DNA of 64,000 bases from the NCBI RefSeq assembly GCF_000429845.1, contig NZ_AUCQ01000007.1, positions 1-64,000 of the forward strand, read 5' to 3'. A program made the position numbers and the translations under genes. Source of the stretch: Comamonas composti DSM 21721. Lineage in GTDB: Bacteria > Pseudomonadota > Gammaproteobacteria > Burkholderiales > Burkholderiaceae_C. Shown here in pieces: positions 8,577 through 17,740 of this stretch (position 1 is its first letter; the number at the start of each line of letters is the position of its first letter). The notes under the pieces were generated by a model. The model saw only the letters and a list, made by a program, of their open reading frames with translations. It was not told the origin of the DNA and searched no databases.

Positions 8577-10319
8577 ATGGAACGTCCATTCACGCTGGAC
8601 CAGGATCAGCAGCACTACCACAGCCTGAGCCTGCTGGCCCAGGGCCTGGCTCACGCCTGGGTCGATGTGCTGCCGCTCACCCTGGCCGAGCAGCCCGTCC
8701 CGGCCTCCTTGTTCGGAGCCGCGCCCAGCGGCCCGCCACGCGCCGTGCTCACGACCGGCACCTGGGAGGATGGAGCCACACCGCAGGCCGCACCGCCGCG
8801 CTACCGCCTGCTGCTGCCACCGCTGCCAAAGGTGTGCCGCCAACAACGCCTGTCCCAGCACCAGGCCATGGTGGCCCATGCAGTGGCCCATGTGCGGCAC
8901 TCGCCTGCGGCCCAGCCTGCGGCAGGACTCACGTCCATGGGCCTGGCCGTGGTTTCGGCCGTGGAAGATGCGCGCGTCGAGCTGCTTTTGATCGCTGAGT
9001 TTCCGGGGCTGCGTCCCTGGTTCGAACAGGCCCTGGCGGCTGCGCCGGCACTCGACGACCTGGGCTTCACGGCCTTCATGGCACGGCTGGACAGAGTCTT
9101 GCTGCTGCCCGGCAGCGAAGACCGGGGCCACTGGCCGAACAAGGCACGCCAACTGTTCCAGCAGGCACTCCAAAAGCATGGCCTGCAGGACTATGCGGCC
9201 TTCAGGGCCCTGGCCTCCATACTCGCCAATGACCTGGGCCAGGCACGCGTGCGCATGCCCCAGGACTATGCGCCGCCCAGCCCCTGCAGGGACGACAACA
9301 GCTATCTGTGGCGCCATGCCAAGTCCGATGCCGAGCAGGCCCTGGCCCTTCCCCAGGCGCAGCAACGCCAGCGCCCTGCCACCCGCCAGGCCTTGCCGGC
9401 GCCACCCCCTGCCGATCTTGAGCTGGGGCGCTTCAGCTACCCCGAATGGAACCATGTGACCGAGCGCCTGCGCCCTGACTGGTGCACGGTCATAGAAAAG
9501 CTGCCTGCCTGGCCCCTGCCTGCAACCGCAGACAGGCGCAAACCTGCAGCCCCCCGGCTTGCGCCCTGGCTGCTGCCGCGCGCCCGGCAGCTGGACCGGC
9601 GCCAGAAGCTGCGCCGCCAATGGGAGGGCGAGGACATCGACCTGCACGCGGCCATCGACGTGCTGGTCCACCAGCGGCTGGGGCTACAGCCCGAACCCCG
9701 GCTGTTTCTGCGCCCCGGCAAGGCCCCCCGCCCCACGAGCCTGCTGGTGCTGCTCGACGTTTCCGAGTCCGTGAACGACGCCAGCAGCGCCACGCCCCAA
9801 GGCGTCAGCCTGCTGGAGATCGAGAAACAGGCCGCCCTGCTGCTGGCTCACTCGCCCCTGCAGGGAGCGAACCGGCTGGCGATCCACGCGTTCTGCTCCA
9901 ACACCCGGGCCCAGGTCTTCTACTACCGCCTGCTGGACTTCGGCCAGCCCTGCAGCGACAGCACCAGCGCCCTGCTCGACAGCCTGGCCGCGCGCTACTC
10001 CACACGCCTGGGCGCGGCCCTGCGCCATGCGAACAGTTGCCTGCAGGAGCAGCCCTGGGGCCAGCGCAGCGTGCTGGTCATCACCGATGGCCAGCCCTCG
10101 GACATCGACGTGCACGAACCGCGCTACCTGATCGAAGACGCGCGCCGCGCCGTGCTGGAAGCCCGCAGCACGGGCACGCGCATGGCCTGCCTCAGCGTGG
10201 ACGCCGGGGCCGACGACTATGTGCGCCACATCTTTGGCTGGCGCAATTTCAGCATTGCCCAGGAGCCTGGGCAGTTGCCCGCGCGGCTGATGCAAATGGC
10301 AATAAGACTTGCGACATGA
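8577..10319 (+). CDS. VWA-domain protein (NorD/CbbO-like), partner of the AAA+ ATPase
   Basis: A 580-residue protein with a C-terminal von Willebrand factor A domain. Its MIDAS metal-site motif DVSES is at residues 394-398, and the later conserved ITDGQPSDID follows near residue 500. The long N-terminal part resembles NorD/CbbO proteins, which pair with NorQ/CbbQ ATPases. Only two bases separate it from the ATPase gene, so the two are surely co-translated. Known pairs activate metalloenzymes (Rubisco, nitric oxide reductase). AmiE is not one, so the client here is unclear. Confidence 0.83.
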   Translation: MERPFTLDQDQQHYHSLSLLAQGLAHAWVDVLPLTLAEQPVPASLFGAAPSGPPRAVLTTGTWEDGATPQAAPPRYRLLLPPLPKVCRQQRLSQHQAMVAHAVAHVRHSPAAQPAAGLTSMGLAVVSAVEDARVELLLIAEFPGLRPWFEQALAAAPALDDLGFTAFMARLDRVLLLPGSEDRGHWPNKARQLFQQALQKHGLQDYAAFRALASILANDLGQARVRMPQDYAPPSPCRDDNSYLWRHAKSDAEQALALPQAQQRQRPATRQALPAPPPADLELGRFSYPEWNHVTERLRPDWCTVIEKLPAWPLPATADRRKPAAPRLAPWLLPRARQLDRRQKLRRQWEGEDIDLHAAIDVLVHQRLGLQPEPRLFLRPGKAPRPTSLLVLLDVSESVNDASSATPQGVSLLEIEKQAALLLAHSPLQGANRLAIHAFCSNTRAQVFYYRLLDFGQPCSDSTSALLDSLAARYSTRLGAALRHANSCLQEQPWGQRSVLVITDGQPSDIDVHEPRYLIEDARRAVLEARSTGTRMACLSVDAGADDYVRHIFGWRNFSIAQEPGQLPARLMQMAIRLAT

Positions 10320-10403
10320 TTCCTCACTTCGGGCTGAACCAGGGCCCCTGGCCCGCATAGTGCGGCCTGCCCATCAACCGAACCCTCTGGTCTGCTTTGG
10401 AAT

Positions 10404-11105
10404 ATGCAAATGGAAAAGCACCCAGCTCCCGGCCTGCCGCAGCCGCAAGACGCACCCTGGCCGGCCAGCTCCCGAACGGCCCCGGCCGGCAAGGCCTGGT
10501 TCAGCCAGGCCAGCCCGCTCAGAGTCTGTGTCATGCATCCCGACGATGAGCGAAGCCGCCTGCTGATCCAGCAGCTGCAGTACCTGGGCTGCCAGGTCCA
10601 GGCCCTGTGGCCCCCACGGCAGCAATTGCCCCTGGCTACCGAAGTGGTGTTTCTGGCCATGCACCCCCAGACCCTGCCCCAGCACCTGGGCTGGGCCCAT
10701 GCCGAGCAAGCCCCGGCCCTGATTGCCATGCCCGGAGAGGAAAACGCCAGCGCGCTGTCCGGCATGCTGGCGCTCAAGGCGCTGGCCGTGCTGCCCGCAG
10801 CGGCCAGCGCCTTCGAACTGCTCTCCTGCCTGCTCGTGGCCTGCGAGACGCACAAACAGGCCCGCAAGCAGCAGGCCCGCATCGACAGGCTGCAGGCCAA
10901 GCTCCTGGGCCAGCGCCACGTCATCGAAGCCAAGAAGGTCTTGATGCACAGCCTGCAGATCGATGAGGGCCAGGCCTATGAGCTGATCCGCGAACAGGCC
11001 ATGCGCAAACGCTGCACCGTGGAGAGCATGGCCGAGACCATTGTCAGCGCCAGCGTGCTGCTGTCACCAGCGGCCCAGGCCGCAAGATCGGCCAGGGCCG
11101 AATAG
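10404..11105 (+). CDS. amiR: AmiR/NasT-type ANTAR antitermination regulator
   Basis: A 233-residue response-regulator-like protein: an N-terminal pseudo-receiver (about residues 30-150) with a degenerate phosphorylation site, a coiled-coil linker (about 150-175), and a C-terminal ANTAR RNA-binding domain. The ANTAR domain spans about 175-228, with the signature helices VIEAKKVLMHSLQIDEGQAY and AYELIREQAMRKRCTVESMA. AmiR of Pseudomonas releases transcription from a leader terminator, and such a terminator lies in front of amiE here. AmiR is normally restrained by the amide sensor AmiC, and no amiC is found in the operon or elsewhere in the window. Confidence 0.9.
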   Translation: MQMEKHPAPGLPQPQDAPWPASSRTAPAGKAWFSQASPLRVCVMHPDDERSRLLIQQLQYLGCQVQALWPPRQQLPLATEVVFLAMHPQTLPQHLGWAHAEQAPALIAMPGEENASALSGMLALKALAVLPAAASAFELLSCLLVACETHKQARKQQARIDRLQAKLLGQRHVIEAKKVLMHSLQIDEGQAYELIREQAMRKRCTVESMAETIVSASVLLSPAAQAARSARAE

Positions 11106-11358
11106 AACGCTGCAACTCGCCCTGTGCAAGGCCTGCCCGGCCCCGGCAGGATCGTTTGCATTCGAGAGCGGGCATCGCAAATACCATGGACCCTCCAAGC
11201 ACTGTGCTGCCATTTGTAAAACCCGTAGATTTTTCACAAGCCAAAGGCTATGAGTTTGTGAGCGTATAGTGCAGGCACAGCCTGCGCTGGCAGCGTACTG
11301 AACAAGTGAATGGGCTGGCTTCCAAGAAGGCCATTCCCTGTTTTTCATACGAGGGTTC

Positions 11359-12228
11359 ATGCATATTTCTTCTCCACTCTCCGACACCGACCTGGCCGAC
11401 GGCCTGGCCGCCCTCCACTACCAATCACATAACGGTCTGGTCTTGCAACCCAACTCGAATCGCCTGGCCTACGCAGACCCGGAGTTCATGTTCCGCCGCG
11501 AAACCCGCGGCATACGCATGCAGCTGGAGCTGCTCAAGCCCGACCTGGCCCAGATCGAGCGCGGCATAGAGCACACCATCGTGGTCTATGGCAGCGCACG
11601 CTTTGTGGATCTGGAACAGGCCCAGGCCCAGCTGGAGGCCGCCCGCGCCAGCGGCGACGCCCAGCAGCTGGCCCTGGCCGAGCGCTCCATGCGCAACGCC
11701 CAGCGCTACGAACAGGCGCGCGCCTTCACGCGCATCGTGGCCAGCGAGAGCATGGAGCGTGATCTCAGCGAGCGCATGTACATCTGCACGGGCGGCGGCC
11801 CGGGCATCATGGAGGCCGCCAACCGCGGCGCCCACGATGCGGGTGCCCCCAACATCGGCCTGAACATCGAGCTGCCGCACGAGCAAAACGGCAACCGCTT
11901 CATCACGCCCGATCTGAGCTTCAAGTTCCACTACTTTGCGCTGCGCAAGATGCACTTCATGATGCGCGCCAAGGCCCTGGTGGTCTTTCCCGGCGGCTTT
12001 GGCACCATGGACGAGCTGTTCGAGGTGCTGACCCTGGTGCAGACCAACAAGGCCAGGCCCGTGCCCGTGATCCTGTTCGGCACGGACTTCTGGAAGCGCC
12101 TGATCAACTTCGAGGTGCTCATCGAGGAAGGCACGATCTCGCCCAAGGACTTGCAGCTGTTCCGCTACACCGACGATCCTGCCGAGGCCTGGGCGTTGAT
12201 CAAGGAATACCACGCCACGGGTTGGTAA
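11359..12228 (+). CDS. LOG-family protein (cytokinin riboside 5'-monophosphate phosphoribohydrolase type)
   Basis: A Rossmann-fold nucleotide hydrolase of the LOG family (TIGR00730-like). Family members release the base from nucleoside 5'-monophosphates. The diagnostic stretches are present: GGGPGIMEAANRGAHDAG near residue 145 and PGGFGTMDELFE near residue 211. At 289 residues it has an N-terminal extension of about 90 residues compared with the short plant-like LOG proteins, as in a longer bacterial subgroup. The start ATG 11359 follows GAGGG. The gene converges on an MFS gene and shares its terminator. Confidence 0.87.
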   Translation: MHISSPLSDTDLADGLAALHYQSHNGLVLQPNSNRLAYADPEFMFRRETRGIRMQLELLKPDLAQIERGIEHTIVVYGSARFVDLEQAQAQLEAARASGDAQQLALAERSMRNAQRYEQARAFTRIVASESMERDLSERMYICTGGGPGIMEAANRGAHDAGAPNIGLNIELPHEQNGNRFITPDLSFKFHYFALRKMHFMMRAKALVVFPGGFGTMDELFEVLTLVQTNKARPVPVILFGTDFWKRLINFEVLIEEGTISPKDLQLFRYTDDPAEAWALIKEYHATGW

Positions 12229-12236
12229 AAATAGAT

Positions 12237-12321
12237 AGCTGCTAGCGCCTGTCACTACTGGATTTCAGATGGTTTTCGACCTGAAATCCTTTACTGGCCA
12301 GCGCTAGCAGCTTCTTTTTTT
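12237..12321. terminator. Bidirectional terminator of palindromic-repeat type
   Basis: AGCTGCTAGCGC (12237-12248) pairs with GCGCTAGCAGCT (12301-12312), and an inner pair GGATTTCAG/CTGAAATCC reinforces the hairpin. Runs of A precede it and a T run follows it (12315-12321). It serves both the plus-strand LOG gene and the minus-strand MFS gene. The MFS stop codon and last residues (about 12291-12321) are encoded inside the hairpin. Confidence 0.75.
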
Positions 12322-13487
12322 GTAGACAGTCCCAGCCTCCAGGCCGGCTTGAGGCAGCTGCCCATGCCCGCGCCCATGATCCAGAACAGCGAGGCCACGC
12401 CGATCAGCGAGCCCACGGCCCCCGAGAGCACGGGCATGGCCACGCTGGAGGCGTTGATCAGCATCAGCCTCAGGCCCAGGGCCTCGCCATGGCGGTGCTC
12501 GGGTGTGATCTGGTGCAGCATGCTCATCACCATGGGCTGTACCGAGCCCAGCGAAAACCCCAGCAGCATCGAGCAAATGCCCATGGTCCAGGCCGAGTCC
12601 ATGAGCGGATAGGCCGCAAACACGCAGGCCGAGACCAGCATCGCGCCCGCCACCACCGCGCCCTCGCGCAAACGCTCCGCGACCAGGGGCATGAGCAGGC
12701 GGATCACCGTGGCGGCCACCGCAAACACCCCGAGCAGCGTGCCTATGACCGAGGCGCTGATGCCTTTTTCATGGCCCAGCAGCGGCAGCACAAAGGTGTG
12801 CACGTCCCAGCTTGCGGACTGCAGCCAGTTCACGAGCAGCAGTTGGCGAAAGCCGCGCTCGCGCAGCAGATCCCAGGCCTGAGCCTTGGGGCCGCCGGCA
12901 GGCGCGCGCACGGGCGGCAGCTCCTGCGTGCTGCGCACCCAGCTCCAGGCCAGCACCGGCGCCAGGGCCAGCAGCACAAAGGCCATGCGAAAGCCCATGG
13001 TGCTTTCCTCGCCGCCGAAGTTCGCATAGTCGATGAGCAGACCCGTGAGAAACGGGCCCAGGAAGTTGGAGACCGCCGGGCCTATGGCCAGCCAGCTGAA
13101 GACCTTCTTGAGCGCCAGCGCATCATGGGCAATGCGTCCCGCATGGCGCTGCACGGCAATCACCACCATGCCGCTGGCCCCGCCCGTGAGCAGGGCCGCC
13201 ACGCACAGCGCCGGATAGCTGGGCAGCAGCAGGGCCAGGCCCGAGCCGCCGCTGGCCGCGAGCATGGCCAGGAAGAAGGGCTTGCGAAAGCCTGCACGAT
13301 CCGCATAGCGGCCTGCGGGCAGGGCCATGAAGACCTGGGTCAGCGCAAACAAGGCCAGCAAAAAGCCCACGGCCACCGCGCTATGGCCTTGCTTTAGCGC
13401 CAGCAGCGGCGCCGCCAGGCGCATGCCGGCCATGGTGGCGTGCACGCAGACCTGGGCGGTGATGAGTTTGAGCAGCGCCAGGTTCAC
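12291..13487 (-). CDS. MFS transporter (12-TM)
   Basis: A 398-residue major facilitator with about twelve hydrophobic segments. It has the loop signature PAGRYADRAGFRK between TM2 and TM3. I place the start at GTG 13487, which gives VNLALLKLITAQVC and overlaps the rmuC stop region (TGATGTG), so translation is probably coupled. The upstream in-frame extension runs inside rmuC and is not family-like. The substrate is unknown. The final residues (STKKEAASAGQ) are encoded by the terminator palindrome. Confidence 0.8.
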   Translation of the reverse strand: MNLALLKLITAQVCVHATMAGMRLAAPLLALKQGHSAVAVGFLLALFALTQVFMALPAGRYADRAGFRKPFFLAMLAASGGSGLALLLPSYPALCVAALLTGGASGMVVIAVQRHAGRIAHDALALKKVFSWLAIGPAVSNFLGPFLTGLLIDYANFGGEESTMGFRMAFVLLALAPVLAWSWVRSTQELPPVRAPAGGPKAQAWDLLRERGFRQLLLVNWLQSASWDVHTFVLPLLGHEKGISASVIGTLLGVFAVAATVIRLLMPLVAERLREGAVVAGAMLVSACVFAAYPLMDSAWTMGICSMLLGFSLGSVQPMVMSMLHQITPEHRHGEALGLRLMLINASSVAMPVLSGAVGSLIGVASLFWIMGAGMGSCLKPAWRLGLSTKKEAASAGQ

Positions 13488-13488
13488 A

Positions 13489-15117
13489 TCAGCCCTCGCC
13501 GTCCTCACCGTCCTCGGGTGCGCCCGTGCCCAGCAGGGGATCGTCAGGATCGGGCGCGGGCAGCTCCTGCACATCGCGCAGCTTGCGCTGGATGGCGCGC
13601 GTGCGCACGCCCATCTGCTCGAAGCGCCTGGCCGCAGCGTCGATGGATTTGCGCGTGGCGTCCACCACCTCGCCGAACTTGGCGAACTCGGTCTTGACCT
13701 GGCCGAGCACGGCCCAGACCTCGGACGAGCGCTTTTCGATGGCCAGGGTCTTGAAGCCCATCTGCAGGCTGCTGAGCATGGCCGCGAGATTCGCCGGCCC
13801 CGTCATCATCACGCGGCACTCGTTGTGCAGGGCCTCGACCAGGCCCGGGCGGCGCATGACCTCGGCAAACAGGCCTTCGGTGGGCAGGTACAGCACCGCA
13901 AAATCCGTGGTGTGGGGCGGGCTCACGTACTTGGCGTAGATCTTCTTCGCCTCCAGCTTGATCGAGGACTCGAACGCATTGCCCGCGGCCTGCATGGCGG
14001 CCTTGTCGCCCGCATCCTGGGCATCCAGCAGGCGCTGGTAGGCCTCCACCGGGTACTTGGCATCGATGGGCAGCCACACGGGGGCCTCGTCGCTCTTGCC
14101 CGGCAGGCGCACTGCGAACTCCACCATCTCGTCGCTGCCCGGCACGGTCTTCACGTTTTTCGCGTACTGCTCGGGCGTGAGCATGTTCTCCATGATCGCG
14201 CCCAGCTGCAACTCGCCCCAGGTGCCGCGCGTCTTCACATTCGTCATCACGCGCTTCAAGTCGCCCACACTGCCGGCCAGGGTCTGCATCTCGCCCAGGC
14301 CCTTGTGCACCTGTTCCAGCCGGTCGCTGACCAGCTTGAAGGATTCGCCCAGGCGCTGCTCCAGCGTGGCATGCAGCTTTTCATCCACGGTGCGGCGCAT
14401 CTCGTCCAGGCGCTGGGCGTTGTCGCTGCGTATGCGCTCCAGCCGCTCGTTGAGCGTGGCGCGCAACTGCTCCGCCCCGGACTGGCTGGACTGGGACAGC
14501 CCGGCCAGCTGCTGAGTCACGGCATCCTGCAGCACCGCGAACTGGTGGCGCATCTGCTCGCCATTGCTGCCCAGCTGGTCCTTGAGCGCCGCACCCATGG
14601 TGGTCGTGCCGTGGGTGAGCTGCTGGCTCACATCGCTCTTGAGCGAATCCAGCGTGCCGCGCAAGGTCTGGGCCAGGGCTTCGAAGCGCTGCTGCACATG
14701 GGCGCTCAACTGCACCCGGCCCTGCTCGGCCGTCTCGCGCGCCTGGCTGCCCTCCTGGCCCAGCCGCAGCGCCAGCTGGCTCAGCTCCTGGCGAAAGGCA
14801 CCCAGCGCCTGGGCCTGCTCGCTGCGCCCGGCCTGGGCATCGGCCTGGACCTGGGCCAGATGGGCCTGCAACTGCTGGGCCATGCGCTCCATGGCGCCAT
14901 CGCTCTTGGCCACGGCCATCTGCGTGGACTGGGCTCCTCGCTCGATCTGCTGCAGGCGCAGATCCAGGGCCTGCAGGCCCATAAGCAGGCGCTGCTGCAG
15001 CGCCCCCCCCTCCTCCGCCCCCGGCCTGGCTCGCCGCCACAACAGCCACAGCGCAAAGGCTTGCAGCAACAACAAGACGGCCCAGGCGGCCCACCACAGT
15101 CCTGGAGATTGATTCAC
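13489..15117 (-). CDS. rmuC: DNA recombination protein RmuC
   Basis: RmuC limits inversions at short inverted repeats, probably as a nuclease-like factor. The 542-residue protein has an N-terminal membrane segment (LWWAAWAVLLLLQAFALWLLW, about residues 7-27) and a long Gln/Ala-rich coiled coil (about 50-240). The C-terminal RmuC domain includes KTRGTWGELQLGAIMENMLTPEQY, WLPIDAKYPVEAYQRL and VLYLPTEGLFAEV. The ATG at 15117 and the length fit the family. It is followed with no gap by the MFS gene. Confidence 0.93.
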   Translation of the reverse strand: MNQSPGLWWAAWAVLLLLQAFALWLLWRRARPGAEEGGALQQRLLMGLQALDLRLQQIERGAQSTQMAVAKSDGAMERMAQQLQAHLAQVQADAQAGRSEQAQALGAFRQELSQLALRLGQEGSQARETAEQGRVQLSAHVQQRFEALAQTLRGTLDSLKSDVSQQLTHGTTTMGAALKDQLGSNGEQMRHQFAVLQDAVTQQLAGLSQSSQSGAEQLRATLNERLERIRSDNAQRLDEMRRTVDEKLHATLEQRLGESFKLVSDRLEQVHKGLGEMQTLAGSVGDLKRVMTNVKTRGTWGELQLGAIMENMLTPEQYAKNVKTVPGSDEMVEFAVRLPGKSDEAPVWLPIDAKYPVEAYQRLLDAQDAGDKAAMQAAGNAFESSIKLEAKKIYAKYVSPPHTTDFAVLYLPTEGLFAEVMRRPGLVEALHNECRVMMTGPANLAAMLSSLQMGFKTLAIEKRSSEVWAVLGQVKTEFAKFGEVVDATRKSIDAAARRFEQMGVRTRAIQRKLRDVQELPAPDPDDPLLGTGAPEDGEDGEG

Positions 15118-15126
15118 GGCGCTTCC

Positions 15127-15172
15127 AAAAAAATAGCTGGTAGCGCTTACCCATCAAGCGCAACCAGCCTAT
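15127..15172 (-). terminator. Minus-strand terminator after the hydroxyacid dehydrogenase
   Basis: Read on the minus strand, GCTGGTTGCGCTT pairs with AAGCGCTACCAGC around a 7-base loop, followed by TATTTTTTT. It is another member of the AGCTGGTAGCGCTT palindrome family and separates the dehydrogenase gene from rmuC. Confidence 0.65.
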
Positions 15173-15185
15173 TTGACTACAAAAC

Positions 15186-16220
15186 TCAGGTCTTGCCGTG
15201 AACGCCTGCGCCCAACCCTGCGCGCGCTTGGGCCGCCCCGGCATCGGGCTGGTTGACGGGCGTGCGCGGCGGCCGGCCTGCGATCAGCATGTCGATGAGG
15301 TTGTCGGCCGCCAGCTCGGCCATTGCCCGGCGCGTGCCCAGCGTGGCACTCGCAATATGGGGGGTGAGCACCACATTCGGCACGCTCAGCAGAGCGGGAT
15401 GCACGGCCGGTTCGTCCTCGAACACGTCCAGGCCCGCAGCCGCGATGCGCCGCTCGCGCAGCGCCTGCGCGAGGGCGGCATCGTCGACGATGCCGCCGCG
15501 CGCGATGTTGATCAGCGTAGCCGAGGGCTTCATCTGCGCCAGCTCGGCTGCGCCTATGGTGTGGCGGTTCTCGGGCGTGTAGGGCAGGACCAGCACCACA
15601 TGGTCGGCCTGGGCCAGCAACTGCTGCTTGTCCACATGGCTGGCCTTGCACTCGGCCTCGATCTCGGGCGCGAGGCGCGAGCGGTTGTGATAGAGCACCT
15701 TCATGCCAAAGCCATGGGCGCCGCGCCTGGCAATGCCCTGGCCTATGCGGCCCATGCCGATGATGCCCAGCGTGCTGCCGTGGATTTCGGCGCCCACGAA
15801 CATGTCGTAGCGCCAGCTCTTCCAGCGGCCTGCGCGCAGATAGTGTTCGCTCTCGCTGATGCGCCGCGCCGTGGCCATGAGCAGCGCAAAGCCGAAATCG
15901 GCCGTGGTCTCGGTGAGCACATCGGGCGCATTCGTGCCCTGCACGCCGGCCGCCGTCATGGCCGCCACATCGAAGTTGTTATAGCCCACGGCCATGTTGG
16001 CCACGATCCTGAGCCTGGGACAGGCCGCGAGCAGGGGCGCGTCTATGAGCTGGGTGCCCGTGCTCAGAACCCCGTCCTTGTCCTGCAGGCGGGCGATCAA
16101 GGCTTCGGGGCTGAAGGCCAGATCCTGCTGGTTGGACTCCAGCTCGAAATGCTGCTCCAGCTTTTGCACGACCTCGGGCGAGATCGCGCGCGCAACCAGA
16201 ACACGGGGCTTGTGGGCCAT
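15186..16220 (-). CDS. D-2-hydroxyacid dehydrogenase (glyoxylate/hydroxypyruvate reductase type)
   Basis: An NAD(P)-dependent D-isomer-specific 2-hydroxyacid dehydrogenase of 344 residues. The substrates are probably glyoxylate, hydroxypyruvate or 2-ketogluconate, as in GhrB and D-glycerate dehydrogenase. The nucleotide-binding motif GIIGMGRIGQG lies near residue 152. The catalytic Arg (NIARGG), Glu (FEDEP) and His (TPHIASAT) are all present. An N-terminal catalytic-domain signature NMAVGYNNFD is near residue 75. It starts 15 bases after the antiporter gene and may share its transcript. The C-terminal 20 residues are low-complexity. Confidence 0.88.
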   Translation of the reverse strand: MAHKPRVLVARAISPEVVQKLEQHFELESNQQDLAFSPEALIARLQDKDGVLSTGTQLIDAPLLAACPRLRIVANMAVGYNNFDVAAMTAAGVQGTNAPDVLTETTADFGFALLMATARRISESEHYLRAGRWKSWRYDMFVGAEIHGSTLGIIGMGRIGQGIARRGAHGFGMKVLYHNRSRLAPEIEAECKASHVDKQQLLAQADHVVLVLPYTPENRHTIGAAELAQMKPSATLINIARGGIVDDAALAQALRERRIAAAGLDVFEDEPAVHPALLSVPNVVLTPHIASATLGTRRAMAELAADNLIDMLIAGRPPRTPVNQPDAGAAQARAGLGAGVHGKT

Positions 16221-16235
16221 GCTTGTCTCCTGTGC

Positions 16236-17663
16236 CTACTTGAACCAGATGAAGCTCATGATCACGAACAAGGGAATCAGGATCGCGATCGACCAGAGCA
16301 TGTAGCCGAAGAAGCTGGGCATCTTCACGCCGCGCTCCTCGGCAATGGCCTTGACCATGAGGTTGGGCGCATTGCCGATATAGGTGTTGGCTCCCATGAA
16401 CACGGCGCCCGCCGAGATCGCCGCCAGCGTGCCGGCCATGGCCGTCATGAGCTCGGCCGCATCGCCGCCTGCGGTATTGAAGAACACCAGATAGGTGGGC
16501 GCATTGTCGAGAAAGGACGACAGCAGGCCCGTGGCCCAGAAGTACATCAGCGTGTCGGGCGAGCCGTCCGGGCGCGTGACCGCGCTGACGATGGCGCCGA
16601 ACGGCCCGTCGACGCCGGCCTTGAGCATGGCGATCACGGGGATGATGGTCAGAAAGATGCCCGCGAACAGCTTGGCCACTTCCTGCATCGGTGCCCAGCC
16701 GAACTCGTTGGACTGGTGCACGCTCCTGGGCGTGAGCCTGAGCGAGATGATGGTCACGGCCAGCAGTCCCAGATCGCGCACCAGGCCCGGCAGGCCCACA
16801 TGGGTGCCGGCCAGCTCGAAGCCTGCATCCGTGCGCCACAGCCCGCTCATGAGCACCAGCGCGCTGACGACCAGCAGCAGCACGAAGTTGAATCCGCCAT
16901 CAAAGCCCAGGCGGCTGGGGCGGCCGGCCTCGTCCAGGCTGGGCGTGGGATCGGGCAGGCCGGTCTCGCCCGCGCGCCTGAACATCCAGCTGTCGAGTGC
17001 ATAGAACAAGGCCAGCAGCACGCCGACCAGGAACAAGGTCTCGGGGAAGATGTGGCCCACGGTCCAGAAGAAATCCACGCCCTTGAGAAAACCCAGGAAC
17101 AGCGGCGGATCACCCAGGGGCGTGAGCGAGCCGCCCGCGTTGGAGACGATGAAGATGAAGAACACCACCACATGCACCTGGTGGCGGCGGTTGTCGTTGG
17201 CGCGCAGCAGCGGGCGGATCAAGAGCATGGAAGCTCCCGTGGTCCCCATGAAGCTGGCCAGCACCGCGCCCAGGGCCAGCATGCCCGTGTTCAGGCCGGG
17301 CGAGCCCACAAGATTGCCGCGTACATAAATGCCGCCCGAGACCGTATACAAGGCCGTGAGCAAAATCACGAACGGCAGGTACTCGGCCAGCAGCGCGTGG
17401 ATGAGGTTGGCAGCAGCCGCGCCCGCACCATGGACGGCCGCAAAGGGCAGCAGGAAGGCCAGCGCCCAGGCGGCCGTGAGCTTGCCGAAGTGGTGGTGCC
17501 AAAAGCCCGGTGCGAACAAGGGCATGAGCGCGATCGACAGCAGCATGCCCGCAAACGGCACGCCCCACAGCACGGAGAGCTGGGCGCCATCGATTTCGGC
17601 TGCCCGGGCCAAGCCGGGCAGGCAGGCCGCGATCGCGACCCAGGCCCAACGGAATGCATGCAT
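16236..17663 (-). CDS. Sodium:proton antiporter-like membrane protein
   Basis: A 475-residue polytopic membrane protein of the ion-transporter superfamily that includes NhaD and CitMHS carriers. A signal-peptide-like segment comes first (MHAFRWAWVAIAACLPGLARA), then about eleven to twelve membrane spans. Conserved patches include GTTGASMLLIRPLLRAN, VSNAGGSLTPLGDPPLFLG and SSFLDNAPTYLVFFNTAGGD, which match annotated Na+/H+ antiporters of this type. The ATG at 17663 has AAGGAG upstream, and the longer in-frame extension lacks support. It lies between pncB and the dehydrogenase on the same strand. Confidence 0.8.
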   Translation of the reverse strand: MHAFRWAWVAIAACLPGLARAAEIDGAQLSVLWGVPFAGMLLSIALMPLFAPGFWHHHFGKLTAAWALAFLLPFAAVHGAGAAAANLIHALLAEYLPFVILLTALYTVSGGIYVRGNLVGSPGLNTGMLALGAVLASFMGTTGASMLLIRPLLRANDNRRHQVHVVVFFIFIVSNAGGSLTPLGDPPLFLGFLKGVDFFWTVGHIFPETLFLVGVLLALFYALDSWMFRRAGETGLPDPTPSLDEAGRPSRLGFDGGFNFVLLLVVSALVLMSGLWRTDAGFELAGTHVGLPGLVRDLGLLAVTIISLRLTPRSVHQSNEFGWAPMQEVAKLFAGIFLTIIPVIAMLKAGVDGPFGAIVSAVTRPDGSPDTLMYFWATGLLSSFLDNAPTYLVFFNTAGGDAAELMTAMAGTLAAISAGAVFMGANTYIGNAPNLMVKAIAEERGVKMPSFFGYMLWSIAILIPLFVIMSFIWFK

Positions 17664-17740
17664 GAAAAAGTCTCCTTGGAATCGGTCAAAAACACCGGCG
17701 CCCTGGCTTCGCTGGCCTGGCGCCGGCTGGCGGGCAGGCA

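Noticed and set aside
13327-15201. 624-codon plus-strand open frame opposite rmuC
   Set aside because: Antisense shadow of rmuC. Its composition is Leu/Gln/His/Arg-rich with no recognisable domain.
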